From Martinezella miluonensis (lineage in GTDB: Bacteria; Pseudomonadota; Alphaproteobacteria; Rhizobiales; Rhizobiaceae), in contig NZ_FMAH01000008.1 in NCBI RefSeq assembly GCF_900094545.1, forward strand, positions 1-64,000: DNA of 64,000 bases, given 5' to 3'. Below are positions 1-9,307 of the stretch, in pieces. The translations under genes and the position numbers were made by a program. Each line of letters starts with the position of its first letter. Positions within the stretch are counted from its first letter, which is position 1. The notes beneath the pieces were generated by a model that was given only the letters and a program-made list of their open reading frames with translations, made no database searches and was not told the DNA's origin.

Positions 1-154
1 TTCCCATTCCCCCCACAAAGGCAGCCTGACGAAGGGGCGCCAAATACAAAGGAGAAAGGTTTAATTCCATCACGCTGCTTATTGTTGGGCGTGGCGGCCG
101 GTCAGGGCAACCCTCGTTGTGATTCTGCGAGCCTGAAACGGCAACACGCGCCAT
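1..154. other. No gene recognised at left edge
   Basis: None of the three forward frames resembles the C-terminus of VirB4, which normally lies just upstream of virB5. I see no other gene here. This suggests the secretion operon is cut or rearranged immediately left of virB5. Confidence 0.4.
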
Positions 155-880
155 GTGAGACAGAGGAAGGCCCGAGACGAACCACGGTCCTGCGGTATTC
201 AACCCGCGCATCAGAGTCTGATCAACCGTCGTCTCAATGCCGCCGCGTCCTGCAATAGGCAGCATATTTGTCCCTCGTCGACGCTGAAAAAGGCGACGCG
301 AAAAACCTATGCCCAAACTCTTGAAAACGGACATGAGAATCAGCAGCTCCAACAGGCACAGCAGCTTTATGGTTCGCTGAACAAGATCACCAACATGGCC
401 GACGTCGCCAGTCTGCTGAACGATCCTTCAATCCGCCATGCGCTTCCGCAGGACTTCAATGCCATCGAGGGCCTGTTCAAAGGCTCGGGGACCGGTGTCT
501 TCGGTACCTCCGCCTCGAAATTCCTCCAAGACAATTCCACCTATCGGACCGACGCGAATGATTTCTATGCACAGGAGCTATCGCGCATCCAGAACCAGAA
601 CGCCGGACAAATGAGCCTTGGCCGGCAGATCTATGACGCCGCCACCAAGCGCATCGACGGCATCGACCAGCTTCGCCAGCAGATATCGAGTGCCGCCGAT
701 GCCAAGGATATCGCCGATCTGCAGGCGCGCCTACAGGCCGAAACCGCCTTCCTGCAAACCGACGTCCTTCGCATGCAGGGCCTGCAGATGGTCCAACAGG
801 CGCAGGTCCAAGTCGACGAGCAGCGGAAGGCCGAGGACTGGCGCCAGCGTATGGACACGATGGGAGCGGCACTCAAATGA
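155..880 (+). CDS. virB5: VirB5-like minor pilus subunit, N-terminus abnormal
   Basis: VirB5/AvhB5-family protein, normally a secreted minor component of the conjugative T-pilus. From about residue 55 onward it is helical and Gln-rich, with the family-like stretch YGSLNKITNMAD near residue 70 and LPQDFNAIEGL near residue 100. The stop overlaps the eexN start in ATGA, as in virB operons. The first ~50 residues of the open frame are Cys- and Arg-rich, with no signal peptide, although VirB5 must be exported. The true 5' end therefore seems lost or replaced around position 290, and the start at 155 is only the first ATG of the frame. It may be a pseudogene. Confidence 0.6.
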   Translation: MRQRKARDEPRSCGIQPAHQSLINRRLNAAASCNRQHICPSSTLKKATRKTYAQTLENGHENQQLQQAQQLYGSLNKITNMADVASLLNDPSIRHALPQDFNAIEGLFKGSGTGVFGTSASKFLQDNSTYRTDANDFYAQELSRIQNQNAGQMSLGRQIYDAATKRIDGIDQLRQQISSAADAKDIADLQARLQAETAFLQTDVLRMQGLQMVQQAQVQVDEQRKAEDWRQRMDTMGAALK

Positions 881-1107
881 AGTGGTTTGTTTTCTGCGCT
901 ATGGTGCTTGCGCTATCGGCCTGCTCTCCTGGCGACAAGGTTTACACCGTCGATGAACTTGTCGGCGATGAGGTTTTGCTGACGAAGATCATCGGCGAAT
1001 GCCGCAACAATCCTGGCGAGCTGCGGGATACCCCCAATTGCCGTAACGCCGAGGCCGCCGACGGGAAGCTCCGTCTCGAACGCATGCGCAAGTCGCTCGG
1101 AGGCTGA
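877..1107 (+). CDS. eexN: EexN-family entry-exclusion lipoprotein
   Basis: A 76-residue small lipoprotein with a short hydrophobic N-terminus and a lipobox-like LSAC at residues 13-16. It carries the EexN pattern TVDELVGDEVLLTKIIGEC, then NNPG and PNCRNAEAA. EexN proteins sit in the envelope of plasmid- or ICE-bearing cells and reduce redundant conjugative entry. The gene overlaps virB5 by 4 nt (ATGA) and is 3 nt from virB6, so it is translationally embedded in the virB operon. Its presence argues that this T4SS was a conjugation system and not an effector-delivery one. Family assignment is from motif memory. Confidence 0.7.
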   Translation: MKWFVFCAMVLALSACSPGDKVYTVDELVGDEVLLTKIIGECRNNPGELRDTPNCRNAEAADGKLRLERMRKSLGG

Positions 1108-1110
1108 CCA

Positions 1111-2043
1111 ATGTATCAGGTGTTCAGCTTCGTCGACGGGCAATTCAAGGCACCGCTTGAAAACTTCATCTCCTCCGGCACCTCGAACATCGCCAATTGG
1201 GTAGCCGGCCCACTGACGGCGGCGCTGACGCTCTATGTCGTCCTCTACGGCTATCTGGTGTTGCGCGGCTCGGTGCAGGAACCGATCCTCGAATTCGCCT
1301 TGCGGGCGATGAAGCTCGCCATCATCGTCATGCTGGTGAGGAACGCCAGCGACTATCAGACCTACGTCACCAACGTCTTTTTCGACATCCTGCCAAAGGA
1401 GATTTCGCAGGCGCTGAATTCCGGGACGGCGCCGAGCGCATCCACCTTTGATAGCCTCCTGGACAAGGGTCAGAAATGCGCCCGTGAGATTTGGTCCCGC
1501 GCCTCGTGGCCAATCGATATCGTGACCGGGGTCGGTGGCCTGCTTGTCATCGGCGCGAGCTTCCTTGTCGCCGCGATCGGCTACATCGTCTCGCTCTATG
1601 CGCGCCTCGCGCTCGCCATCGTGCTCGCGATCGGTCCGATCTTCATCGCTCTCGCCATGTTCCAGTCGACGCGGCGGTTTACCGAATCCTGGATCGGTCA
1701 GCTCGCGAACTTTGTTATCCTCCAGGTGCTGGTCGTGGCTATCGGCTCCCTGCTGATCACCTGCATCGACACCACTTTCACCGCGATAGAGGGATACAGC
1801 GACGTCCTGATGCGCCCGATCGCACTCTGCGCCATCTGTATCGCCGCTCTCTACGTCTTCTATCAATTGCCCGGCATCGCCTCCGCGCTTGCCGCAGGCG
1901 GCGCATCCCTGACCTACGGTTATGGCGCAGCTCGTGATGCGCATGAAAGCACGCTCGCCTGGGCTGCCTCCCATACGGCCCGGGCGGTCGGTCGCGGAAC
2001 TCGAGCCGTCGGCCGCCGGCTGACACCGAGCCGGACGGAGTGA
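1111..2043 (+). CDS. virB6: VirB6 inner-membrane channel protein
   Basis: A 310-residue polytopic membrane protein of the VirB6/TrbL family, the inner-membrane channel component of the T4SS. Hydrophobic segments lie at about residues 30-55, 65-80, 130-160, 165-190, 205-230 and 240-260. The conserved Trp-containing segment ESWIGQLANFVILQ is near residue 195. An Arg-rich cytoplasmic tail ends the protein. It starts 3 nt after eexN and is followed by a virB7-like lipoprotein, the usual virB order. Confidence 0.85.
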   Translation: MYQVFSFVDGQFKAPLENFISSGTSNIANWVAGPLTAALTLYVVLYGYLVLRGSVQEPILEFALRAMKLAIIVMLVRNASDYQTYVTNVFFDILPKEISQALNSGTAPSASTFDSLLDKGQKCAREIWSRASWPIDIVTGVGGLLVIGASFLVAAIGYIVSLYARLALAIVLAIGPIFIALAMFQSTRRFTESWIGQLANFVILQVLVVAIGSLLITCIDTTFTAIEGYSDVLMRPIALCAICIAALYVFYQLPGIASALAAGGASLTYGYGAARDAHESTLAWAASHTARAVGRGTRAVGRRLTPSRTE

Positions 2044-2082
2044 CAGCCTCGATATCAATGGAATTGGACAGGTTATTTTTAG

Positions 2083-2367
2083 ATGATCCGTATGCTTTTG
2101 TCGCTTTTGCTGACCGCGAGCCTCGCTGGCTGCAGCTCGATCTCCCATCCTCTGCCTAAGTGTGACGGCTACTCCCGTCGTCCGCTGAACCGCTCCATGT
2201 GGCAATGGCAAGACAACGGAAAAACGGATCGGTCAGCCACCGGCGCCGTCGACCCGGGTCCAACAAACCGTGCCGCCTCCTTTGCAGAGGAACCGGCCAC
2301 CACAATGCCTGCTGCCTTTGCGCAGTTCGACATCGCCGGCTCCTATCGTCCATGCGAGGGCAAATGA
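2083..2367 (+). CDS. virB7: VirB7-like outer-membrane lipoprotein
   Basis: A 94-residue protein with signal peptide and lipobox SLAGC (Cys at residue 17). The mature part is short, Pro/Asn-rich and has two further Cys residues. Position between virB6 and virB8 identifies it as the VirB7 equivalent, which anchors VirB9 at the outer membrane, usually through a disulfide. The sequence itself is too variable to prove this, and it is longer than classical VirB7 (~55 residues). Its stop is 1 nt before the virB8 start. Confidence 0.65.
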   Translation: MIRMLLSLLLTASLAGCSSISHPLPKCDGYSRRPLNRSMWQWQDNGKTDRSATGAVDPGPTNRAASFAEEPATTMPAAFAQFDIAGSYRPCEGK

Positions 2368-2368
2368 C

Positions 2369-3040
2369 ATGGTGAGCACCGATAGTCTGAAGAGCTATTT
2401 CGAGAAGGCCCGCCGGTTCGATCAGGACCGGCTGATCCAGGTCGAGCGCTCCGCTCGCATCGCCTGGTTCGTCGCCATTTGCGCCAGCATCATCGCCGTC
2501 GTCTCGGTCTTCGCCATCGCCGGCCTCACGCCTTTGAAGACGGTGGAGCCCTTCGTTGTGCGGGTCGACAATTCGACGGGGATCGTCGATGTCGTCTCCG
2601 CGCTGACCTCGACCGCTGGCACCTATGATGAGGCCGTGACGAAATATTTCGCGGCAAAATATGTGCGCGCCCGCGAAGGCTATGTGTCGAGCGAGGCCGA
2701 AGACAATTTCCGGACCGTGGCGCTGCTGTCGACCCAGCCCGAGCAGACCCGGTTTGCCGCCGCCTACCGCGGCAGCAATCCGGATTCGCCGCAGAATATC
2801 TATGGCAGGAGCTCAACCTCGCGGATCAACATCGTCTCGATCTCGTTGATCAACGCCAATGTGGCTTCCGTCCGATACATGCGCACCGTCACGCGCGGCG
2901 ACGACGTGCGCACCACGCATTGGGTGGCGACGCTCACCTTTTCCTATGTCAACGCTCCGATGTCTTCCACAGACCGGCTGGTCAATCCCCTGGGCTTCGT
3001 CGTTAGTGACTATCGCGCCGATCCGGAGGCCATCAATTGA
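2369..3040 (+). CDS. virB8: VirB8 bitopic inner-membrane assembly protein
   Basis: A 223-residue VirB8-family protein. A short cytoplasmic N-terminus, one membrane span at about residues 30-52, then the periplasmic NTF2-like domain; YDEAVTKYFAAKYVRARE near residue 90 is typical. I chose the ATG at 2369, one nt after virB7 stops, over the longer open frame beginning at 2270, which would run through virB7. VirB8 nucleates assembly of the T4SS core. Its last codons overlap the start of virB9. Confidence 0.88.
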   Translation: MVSTDSLKSYFEKARRFDQDRLIQVERSARIAWFVAICASIIAVVSVFAIAGLTPLKTVEPFVVRVDNSTGIVDVVSALTSTAGTYDEAVTKYFAAKYVRAREGYVSSEAEDNFRTVALLSTQPEQTRFAAAYRGSNPDSPQNIYGRSSTSRINIVSISLINANVASVRYMRTVTRGDDVRTTHWVATLTFSYVNAPMSSTDRLVNPLGFVVSDYRADPEAIN

Positions 3041-3894
3041 GAGCGCATTTCCTCATTTCCATTGCCCTGGCTGCTGGGACTTTTTCGCCGGCGCTTGCGC
3101 TCGACACGCCGCGTAGTGCCTCACAGGATAGCCGCGTCCGCTTTGTCGACTATCAGCCCTACAACATCACGAAGATCGTCGGCACGCTCAGATCGTCGGT
3201 GCAAATCGAGTTTGCAGCTGACGAGGAGATCGCTCATGCGGCGCTCGGAAACAGCGTCGCATGGGAGGTAGCGCCGGCAGGCAACATCCTGTTCCTCAAG
3301 CCCAGGGAAAACCAGCCAGTGACGAATATCTCGATCGTAACGACCAGACGCGACGGCTCCACCCGCAGCTACCAGATGGAACTCACTGTCCGGGACGGAA
3401 GCGTCGAAGCCGGGCAGAACACCTACTTCTATGTCAAATACCGTTATCCAGCCGATGAAGCGGAGCGGCGAAAGCTGGAAGCCGCCGCCCGCGTCCAGGC
3501 AGCGCAAGCCGGAGAAGCCGATCGCGTCCTTTCCCTGCACGAGGCCCATGGACCGCGCAACTGGCGATACTCGGCGCAAGGCGCGCAGGCGCTTGAGCCG
3601 CAAGCCGTCTACGACAACGGCAAGGTCACGACCTTCGCCTTTGTCGGCAACCAGGAAATGCCGGCGATCTACATGGAGAATTCCGACGGCACCGAAAGCC
3701 TGGTCCCAAAGTCCGTCGACGGCAATCTCGTACTGGTCCACGCGATCAGCCGTAAGTTCATTCTGCGCCGGGGTGGCGATGTTCTTTGTGTCTTCAACGA
3801 GGCCTATGACCGCATCGGCATCGATCCTGAGACGAATACGACGTCGCCGTCGGTCGAACGCGTCGTCAAGCCAGAGCCCCGTGCGGCGCAATAG
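3037..3894 (+). CDS. virB9: VirB9 outer-membrane core complex protein
   Basis: A 285-residue VirB9/CagX-family protein with a TTG start overlapping the virB8 stop. The signal peptide spans residues 1-21, cleaved after PALA. The N-terminal domain contains VRFVDYQPYNITKIVG and the GNSVAWEVAPAGNILFLKP segment. The C-terminal domain has the family's NWRYSAQG and FVGNQEMPAIY blocks. It forms the outer-membrane core with VirB7 and VirB10. Confidence 0.88.
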   Translation: MRAHFLISIALAAGTFSPALALDTPRSASQDSRVRFVDYQPYNITKIVGTLRSSVQIEFAADEEIAHAALGNSVAWEVAPAGNILFLKPRENQPVTNISIVTTRRDGSTRSYQMELTVRDGSVEAGQNTYFYVKYRYPADEAERRKLEAAARVQAAQAGEADRVLSLHEAHGPRNWRYSAQGAQALEPQAVYDNGKVTTFAFVGNQEMPAIYMENSDGTESLVPKSVDGNLVLVHAISRKFILRRGGDVLCVFNEAYDRIGIDPETNTTSPSVERVVKPEPRAAQ

Positions 3895-3902
3895 GAGGTG
3901 TC

Positions 3903-5078
3903 ATGGCCGAGGAAGAAATCACCCAGATTCCTGGCGAGCGCGCCGAGACATCGACCGGTCGACGCCTCGACAACAATCCGATCCTCAAGCGTGGCGCCGT
4001 CGCTGTAGCGATCGTTGCCTTTGTCGCCTTTGCCCTCTGGTCGATGCGCGGGCAGAACAAGCCATCCGACGGCACACAGCCGGAGCGGGTCGTCATCCGT
4101 CAGACATCAGATTTCGAGCCGGCCAAGGAACCGGTCCAGCCGGTAACGGCGCCGGCGGAGGTCCAGCTTCCGACACCTGGCGTCAGCGAGAAGGCGCCCA
4201 CCAAGGACGACAAGCTGCTGGACGCCGCGCGTCGCGCCCCTGTCATGGCCTATGGCGCGGAAAAGACACCGACCGCCAGACGACAGCGGGATGATGCCAG
4301 TACCGACCCCAACTCGAACTATGTCCCGCTCGGAAACACGCCAAGCAGCTTTACGGGGCAGGGCGAAAACGAAGACCAGCGGTTCAACCGCATGCTGACG
4401 CCGACGCAATTGCAGGGGTCGCGCGCCGGCACGCTCGGCAATCGCGACTTCATCGTCGCAATGGGGACCTCCATCCCTTGCGTGCTCGAGACGGCGCTCT
4501 CCTCGGATCAGCCCGGCTTTACCAGTTGCGTCATCAACCGCGACGTCCTGTCGGACAATGGCCGCGTCGTGCTGATGGAGAAGGGAACACAAGTCGTCGG
4601 CGAATATCGCGGCGGTCTCCGCCGTGGCCAGAAGCGTCTGTTTGTCCTTTGGAACCGGGCCAAGACGCCGAAAGGGGTGATCATCACCCTGGCCTCGCCC
4701 GCAACCGATGCTCTTGGTCGCGCCGGCGTCGATGGCTATATCGACACGCATTGGTGGGAGCGCTTCGGCAGCGCGATCCTTCTGTCGATCGTCGGCGACG
4801 CCAGCTCTTACGCCAGCAGCCAGCTGCGGGATAGCAATGTCGAGGCACAGAATACGACGAGTGCCGGTCAACAGGCGGCGGCCGTCGCCGTGGAGCAATC
4901 GATCAACATTCCGCCAACGCTCGCGAAGCACCAAGGCGAGCTTGTTTCCATCTTCGTGGCACGCGATCTCGATTTCTCCAGCGTCTACCGGCTTCGGGTC
5001 ACGGAACCCCGCAATCGCATCTACGATCGCGCGGCGCTTGGCGATTTTAGCCCAGCTTCGACGCTTGTGACAAAGTAG
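3903..5078 (+). CDS. virB10: VirB10 (TrbI-like) core scaffold protein
   Basis: A 391-residue VirB10/TrbI-family protein. Cytoplasmic N-terminus, membrane span at about residues 36-55, a Pro-rich periplasmic linker (residues 60-140) and a conserved C-terminal beta domain from about residue 180 with LLSDQPGFTSCVINRDVLS-like and VGEYRGGLRRGQKRLFVLW-like blocks. VirB10 spans both membranes and senses ATPase energy. An AGGAG-type ribosome site precedes the ATG. Confidence 0.9.
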   Translation: MAEEEITQIPGERAETSTGRRLDNNPILKRGAVAVAIVAFVAFALWSMRGQNKPSDGTQPERVVIRQTSDFEPAKEPVQPVTAPAEVQLPTPGVSEKAPTKDDKLLDAARRAPVMAYGAEKTPTARRQRDDASTDPNSNYVPLGNTPSSFTGQGENEDQRFNRMLTPTQLQGSRAGTLGNRDFIVAMGTSIPCVLETALSSDQPGFTSCVINRDVLSDNGRVVLMEKGTQVVGEYRGGLRRGQKRLFVLWNRAKTPKGVIITLASPATDALGRAGVDGYIDTHWWERFGSAILLSIVGDASSYASSQLRDSNVEAQNTTSAGQQAAAVAVEQSINIPPTLAKHQGELVSIFVARDLDFSSVYRLRVTEPRNRIYDRAALGDFSPASTLVTK

Positions 5079-5086
5079 GGACCGCG

Positions 5087-6097
5087 ATGACTGAGGCTGC
5101 AGACTCCGGCGTCGTGCGAGAATTGTTGCTGCCGTTCTCGCGGTTCCTTCGCGACAAAACGCTTTATGAGATTATCGTCAACCAGCCCGGTAAGGTCGTA
5201 ACTGAGGGATCGGACGGATGGCAAACCCACGACGTGCCGGACCTATCTTACGACAGGTTGATGCGCCTTGCGCGTGCGGTCGCGAGCTTCTCGAACCAGT
5301 CGATCGATGAAGTCAGGCCGATCCTCTCCGCGACCCTGCCCGATGACGAGCGTATCCAGGTCGTGATCCCGCCGGCGACGACGAAGGGTACCGTCAGTAT
5401 CACTATCCGTAAGCCGTCGTCCGTATCGCTCAGCCTCGAGGACCTCGATTTCGGAGGGTTGTTTGCCAAGGTCTCACGCGCGGCAGGCAAGAACGAGAGG
5501 ACGGATCAGAAGCTGTTGGAGTTCTATCGGATCGGCGCCTACAAGCAGTTTCTTCGGGAGGCAGTGCTTGCGCGGAAAAACATCATCATCTCCGGCGCGA
5601 CGGGATCGGGCAAGACGACGCTATCCAAGGCGTTGATCCGGTATATCCCGGATAACGAGCGGATCATCTCTATCGAGGATACGCCGGAGCTGGTAATCCC
5701 GCAGCCCAACCATGTCCGGCTCTTCTATTCGAAAGGTGGCCAGGGAACGGCAAAAGTCGGCGCCAAGGACCTTCTCGAATCCTGCCTGCGCATGCGGCCA
5801 GATCGGATCCTTCTGCAGGAGCTTCGCGACGGAACTGCCTTCTACTACATCCGCAATGTGAACTCCGGGCATCCCGGCTCGATTACCACAGTCCATGCTG
5901 ACTCTGCGCGCCTCGCCTTCGAGCAGCTGACATTGCTGGTGAAGGAGTCGGAAGGCGGCGGCGGCCTCGAACGGCACGACATTCGTGAAATGCTGACGAT
6001 CGCAATCGATGTCATCGTCCAATGCGGACGGATCGACGGACGGTTTCGGGTGACCGAGATCTATTTTCGGGATGCAGTGGCAATCGATAGCGCTTAA
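5087..6097 (+). CDS. virB11: VirB11 secretion ATPase
   Basis: A 336-residue hexameric AAA-like traffic ATPase of the VirB11/PulE family. Walker A GATGSGKTT is near residue 170. The Asp box (SIEDTPEL), the Walker B region (RILLQELRDG) and the His box (GHPGSITTVHAD) follow in the normal order. Length is normal. It is the last gene of the rightward virB operon and looks intact. Without VirB4, the second energising ATPase, this operon cannot by itself make a working secretion system. Confidence 0.92.
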   Translation: MTEAADSGVVRELLLPFSRFLRDKTLYEIIVNQPGKVVTEGSDGWQTHDVPDLSYDRLMRLARAVASFSNQSIDEVRPILSATLPDDERIQVVIPPATTKGTVSITIRKPSSVSLSLEDLDFGGLFAKVSRAAGKNERTDQKLLEFYRIGAYKQFLREAVLARKNIIISGATGSGKTTLSKALIRYIPDNERIISIEDTPELVIPQPNHVRLFYSKGGQGTAKVGAKDLLESCLRMRPDRILLQELRDGTAFYYIRNVNSGHPGSITTVHADSARLAFEQLTLLVKESEGGGGLERHDIREMLTIAIDVIVQCGRIDGRFRVTEIYFRDAVAIDSA

Positions 6098-6352
6098 TCC
6101 GGGCTCTGACGCAGATTGTAGATTTAAAGCCCTTGACGCAACTGCGCCGAATAGAGAAGAGCCTTATTTTGATCCCTTCAAATGGCTAAACTCACGCAAA
6201 AAAAATAGTCTGCTATTCCGCAACTGTCAGAACCTCCACGATGTCGCGTGCTCTTGGTGCTCACGTTAATACATTGCAGTGGAATGCGACTGACCTTCCC
6301 ACAAAGTGGCCGACCCAGCCCGAATACAACATCACCGAGCGGGCCTGACCCG

Positions 6353-8272
6353 TTAAGGATCGAACTTGACGAAGCGGTTGGCCTTGGCGGCCGCATTCAT
6401 GTCTCTTCGCCGAAAGTAGATCGCCCTCCCGCAGCGGATCGGGCTATGTCCTTGCAGGATGATAATCTGCTCATCCTTACGCATCGACTGAGTGATCTCG
6501 TGCGGCATAATCAACGGCCGACGCTGAAAGCTGAGGCTCTCCGATTTCCGCGACGCGCTGTTCTTCGTGTTCCAGCCGATGTTGCGGGAACTCCCCTTCA
6601 CCTCCACGGTCATCTCGCCGCATTGCGCCGACACGTTGCGGGCCGTGTCGAGCGCCTTGATCGCCGCGTAGGAGGCGAAGGCGCAGCCATCGATCCAGGA
6701 CGTTGCGCCGCCCTTCCCGAAATGTCGTTCCAGCTGACCGACCGACTGGTACATCAGCATCATGGAGATCCCGTACTTGCGGCCGCGGTCGCGTGCCTCC
6801 TCCAGAACCCGCATGTAGCCCAGCAGATCGACTTCATCGAGCATGAACAGCGCCCGACGCCTGAACGCGCCATCAGCCTGGATCATGGCATTGATCAGAG
6901 CACCGATAATGACCCGGCCGATGCCCGGATAGGACCGCAGGATCGATGCCGGGATATTCAGGAACACGTCCTTTCTCCCAGCGACGATATCGCTTGACTT
7001 GAAGGCATTGCCGCAGACCAAAGCCGAGTAGCTGTCGAGCGAAAGCCATTGCGTATCCTTCGACGCCGTCGAATAGACGCCGGAGAACGTCTGCTCGGTC
7101 ATGTTGGTGAATACGCCCAAGGTTTCGCGGATAAACGCCGACGCCGAGTTCTCCTGAATGTCACGCAGCATCGCCAGTACTGACGGCTCGGGCTCGGACA
7201 CAATCTGGCGCAGGCTGCGTAGGTTTCGCCTTCCGGCATATTCCGGCGATAACATGACGTGGGCGAGCAGTCCTGTCAGAAGATTGTGCGCCTGGCTCTG
7301 GAAGTATGAGCCGGTCGAGCTTTCGAAGCGCACGCTCTCGGACAACAGCATGTGGGCAACGCCGACGATGTCTTCTTCTTTCTGTTTCGAGGTCTCGATC
7401 CCGTCGAGCGCGTTGAAGCCCATGATCGGGTTCGTCGGATCGAGCACCATGACCTCGCGCTTCAGGACGCGGCTGCGATACTCGACCACCATTGGCGCGA
7501 CCTCGGTTGACGGATCGAGGCAGATCAGCGGACCGGTGTAGCGCAGCGCCGTCGGCACGACATTGCTGGTGGTCTTGTATCCGCCCGATCCGGCAAAGAA
7601 GAGCATATGGGTGGAATCGAAATCCTGCCTGTAGGTAAGCAAAGGCGCCTTGCCACCCTGTCCCCAGGTCGACGGATCGTTCGGATCGAAGGGTAGCTCA
7701 TGGACGATTTCCTTGTCGACGCGATAGCGCTCGCCGACAACGATCTCGCCATCGGCCGGAAAGAGTTTCCCCGCCGCTGACATCGAAAGCCAATCGGCGT
7801 CGCCGAAGGTCGCGCGCCGTGCGCGTTTGACCTGTTCGGGAACGACGGTAGAGATGCGCGCCGAGACCGCCACCGCCAAGAAGCCGCATAGACCGCCGAT
7901 CACGACAACCATGTCGAGATACGACAGGGCATAGTCCCAGGTGACGACACCGCGCCGTACGGACGGAGCAAGCCGTCCATATTCTCTGAGGCCATAGAAA
8001 ACGATGACGCTCAAAAAGCACAACAGGCTTGCCATGGCGACCGGCCGTCGGCGATGCATAGGCAAGGCCCAAACCGCCAACAGTCCGGCGAGCGGCCCAA
8101 GCAGAAGGGCCGGCAAAGGTGCTGCACGCAGGAACCAATATTCGGTCTTGCCCGGCATGCCGGCGGCCAGCTCCGCCCATCGCCAGCCGACGGTGTAGAC
8201 GGTGATCGCAGTTGCCGCGATCGGCACAAGGGCGAGCAAGAGGCTCGGATGCAATTTTCCCTTCATTGCCAT
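6353..8272 (-). CDS. traG: TraG/VirD4-family conjugal coupling protein
   Basis: A 639-residue T4SS coupling protein that recruits the relaxosome to the channel. Four N-terminal hydrophobic segments lie within residues 10-150. Walker A GSGGYKTTS is near residue 226 and Walker B FMLDEVDLL near residue 475. Length matches Ti/symbiotic plasmid TraG. It is transcribed towards virB11 (convergent), so it is not part of the virB operon. The start overlaps the traD-like stop, the usual traD-traG arrangement. Confidence 0.9.
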   Translation of the reverse strand: MAMKGKLHPSLLLALVPIAATAITVYTVGWRWAELAAGMPGKTEYWFLRAAPLPALLLGPLAGLLAVWALPMHRRRPVAMASLLCFLSVIVFYGLREYGRLAPSVRRGVVTWDYALSYLDMVVVIGGLCGFLAVAVSARISTVVPEQVKRARRATFGDADWLSMSAAGKLFPADGEIVVGERYRVDKEIVHELPFDPNDPSTWGQGGKAPLLTYRQDFDSTHMLFFAGSGGYKTTSNVVPTALRYTGPLICLDPSTEVAPMVVEYRSRVLKREVMVLDPTNPIMGFNALDGIETSKQKEEDIVGVAHMLLSESVRFESSTGSYFQSQAHNLLTGLLAHVMLSPEYAGRRNLRSLRQIVSEPEPSVLAMLRDIQENSASAFIRETLGVFTNMTEQTFSGVYSTASKDTQWLSLDSYSALVCGNAFKSSDIVAGRKDVFLNIPASILRSYPGIGRVIIGALINAMIQADGAFRRRALFMLDEVDLLGYMRVLEEARDRGRKYGISMMLMYQSVGQLERHFGKGGATSWIDGCAFASYAAIKALDTARNVSAQCGEMTVEVKGSSRNIGWNTKNSASRKSESLSFQRRPLIMPHEITQSMRKDEQIIILQGHSPIRCGRAIYFRRRDMNAAAKANRFVKFDP

Positions 8273-8445
8273 ACCAGCATCTCCTCGGCATGCGTGACCT
8301 CACCATCCAGCGAAGGCGCCTTGAACGCATCTTCGCCGATATCGCGCAGCCGCCGGTGTTCCGGCGAGTCTGACACCACTCTTGCCAGTTCGAGCAGACC
8401 GCCGAGAAGAAATGCCCGGTCGGCCTGCGACAGACCTGCTTTCAT
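8263..8445 (-). CDS. traD: TraD-like conjugal transfer protein, N-terminus eroded
   Basis: A short frame just upstream of traG with the TraD-like pattern MKAGLSQADRAFLLGGL. The same frame stays open upstream to about 8514 and reads RKQEAREKFLLGCIL, also TraD-like, but it has no ATG/GTG/TTG there, and a stop follows a potential ATGGCG start. The gene thus appears to have lost its proper start, or uses a rare CTG near 8505. Its stop overlaps the traG start. traC and traA, normally next, are not found. Confidence 0.5.
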   Translation of the reverse strand: MKAGLSQADRAFLLGGLLELARVVSDSPEHRRLRDIGEDAFKAPSLDGEVTHAEEMLVWQ

Positions 8446-8645
8446 GAGTATGCAGCCGAGCAGGAATTTTTCGCGGGCTTCCTGTTTGCGATCAGCCCGG
8501 AGCAGGGCGCGACGTTACGCCATGTCCATGAGCAGGTCCGCCCCATCCAGGATCGAACGGTACGGCAGAGTCGCAACCAAGCTCAGACCAACCAGCTCGA
8601 TATCCGGCGGTAGTCTTCGGAAACGTTTCTGATGGGCTGGCTGAA

Positions 8646-9005
8646 CTACGGTTTTTTCATCCTGCCGTGTCCGTAGGTCAAGCGCTTGTCGACTGCACGA
8701 AATGGAATGCCTTTCGCGAGAAGCCACTTGATGGATCTCGCGGAACTGGAGGCGAATTTCCACAAGCTGCCCTCGATGAGCGTCCGAATCCCATAGACGG
8801 TGACGAGATCCCGAGCGGAAACCCGAAAGAACAGACCGTCGGCGGTCAATCTGATGTTTGCGCAGCCGTCCTTAAAAGTCAGAAGCCGGTCAGATCCCTC
8901 AGTGCCTATTGCAATGCTGAAACCGGCGATCCGCGTGCAGATCTTATCCGCAACAAGCGGTGCGTTGGCGACTGCGACGAAGGCTTCGGCAACATATTGG
9001 TACAT
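8646..9005 (-). CDS. Hypothetical protein, 119 aa
   Basis: An open frame on the same strand as traG, starting MYQYVAEAF at 9005 and ending GRMKKP. Composition is protein-like (mixed hydrophobic and charged, with VYGIRTLIEGSLWKF near residue 80), but I do not recognise a family. No signal peptide or membrane segment is seen. It may be accessory cargo of the conjugative region. Confidence 0.4.
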   Translation of the reverse strand: MYQYVAEAFVAVANAPLVADKICTRIAGFSIAIGTEGSDRLLTFKDGCANIRLTADGLFFRVSARDLVTVYGIRTLIEGSLWKFASSSARSIKWLLAKGIPFRAVDKRLTYGHGRMKKP

Positions 9006-9307
9006 TTGAAATCCCTTTCGGTCGCCCTCGCGCAACTTCGTCTTCAATCTTGGTTCTCGGAAAGGCGCCCGGCGTATGTGGGTAGCTATTCGAAAGCTTT
9101 TGTCTTCAGACGCATTCGGGCCAGGACGTGCAGTGAAATCTCGAAAATTCCGCAGTACATTGGCAATTCTTGATAGCCGTCGGTTTGCCTGAGCTCATCA
9201 TGTTCGGTGTCAGCACGCACATGAATATGCATCATGCTAAGATCGCTAATCTCTGGATACTCCATTCCGGATGACACTATCTCTAGGTGATTGGGTACCC
9301 GGATCTC
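9006..9307. other. Gap with no recognised gene
   Basis: Short frames exist on both strands but none has convincing composition, a ribosome site or a known motif. I see nothing I can support here. Confidence 0.3.

Noticed and set aside
913..2211. 432-codon minus-strand frame opposite virB6
   Set aside because: High-GC shadow of virB6; no motif, and it contradicts the virB gene order.
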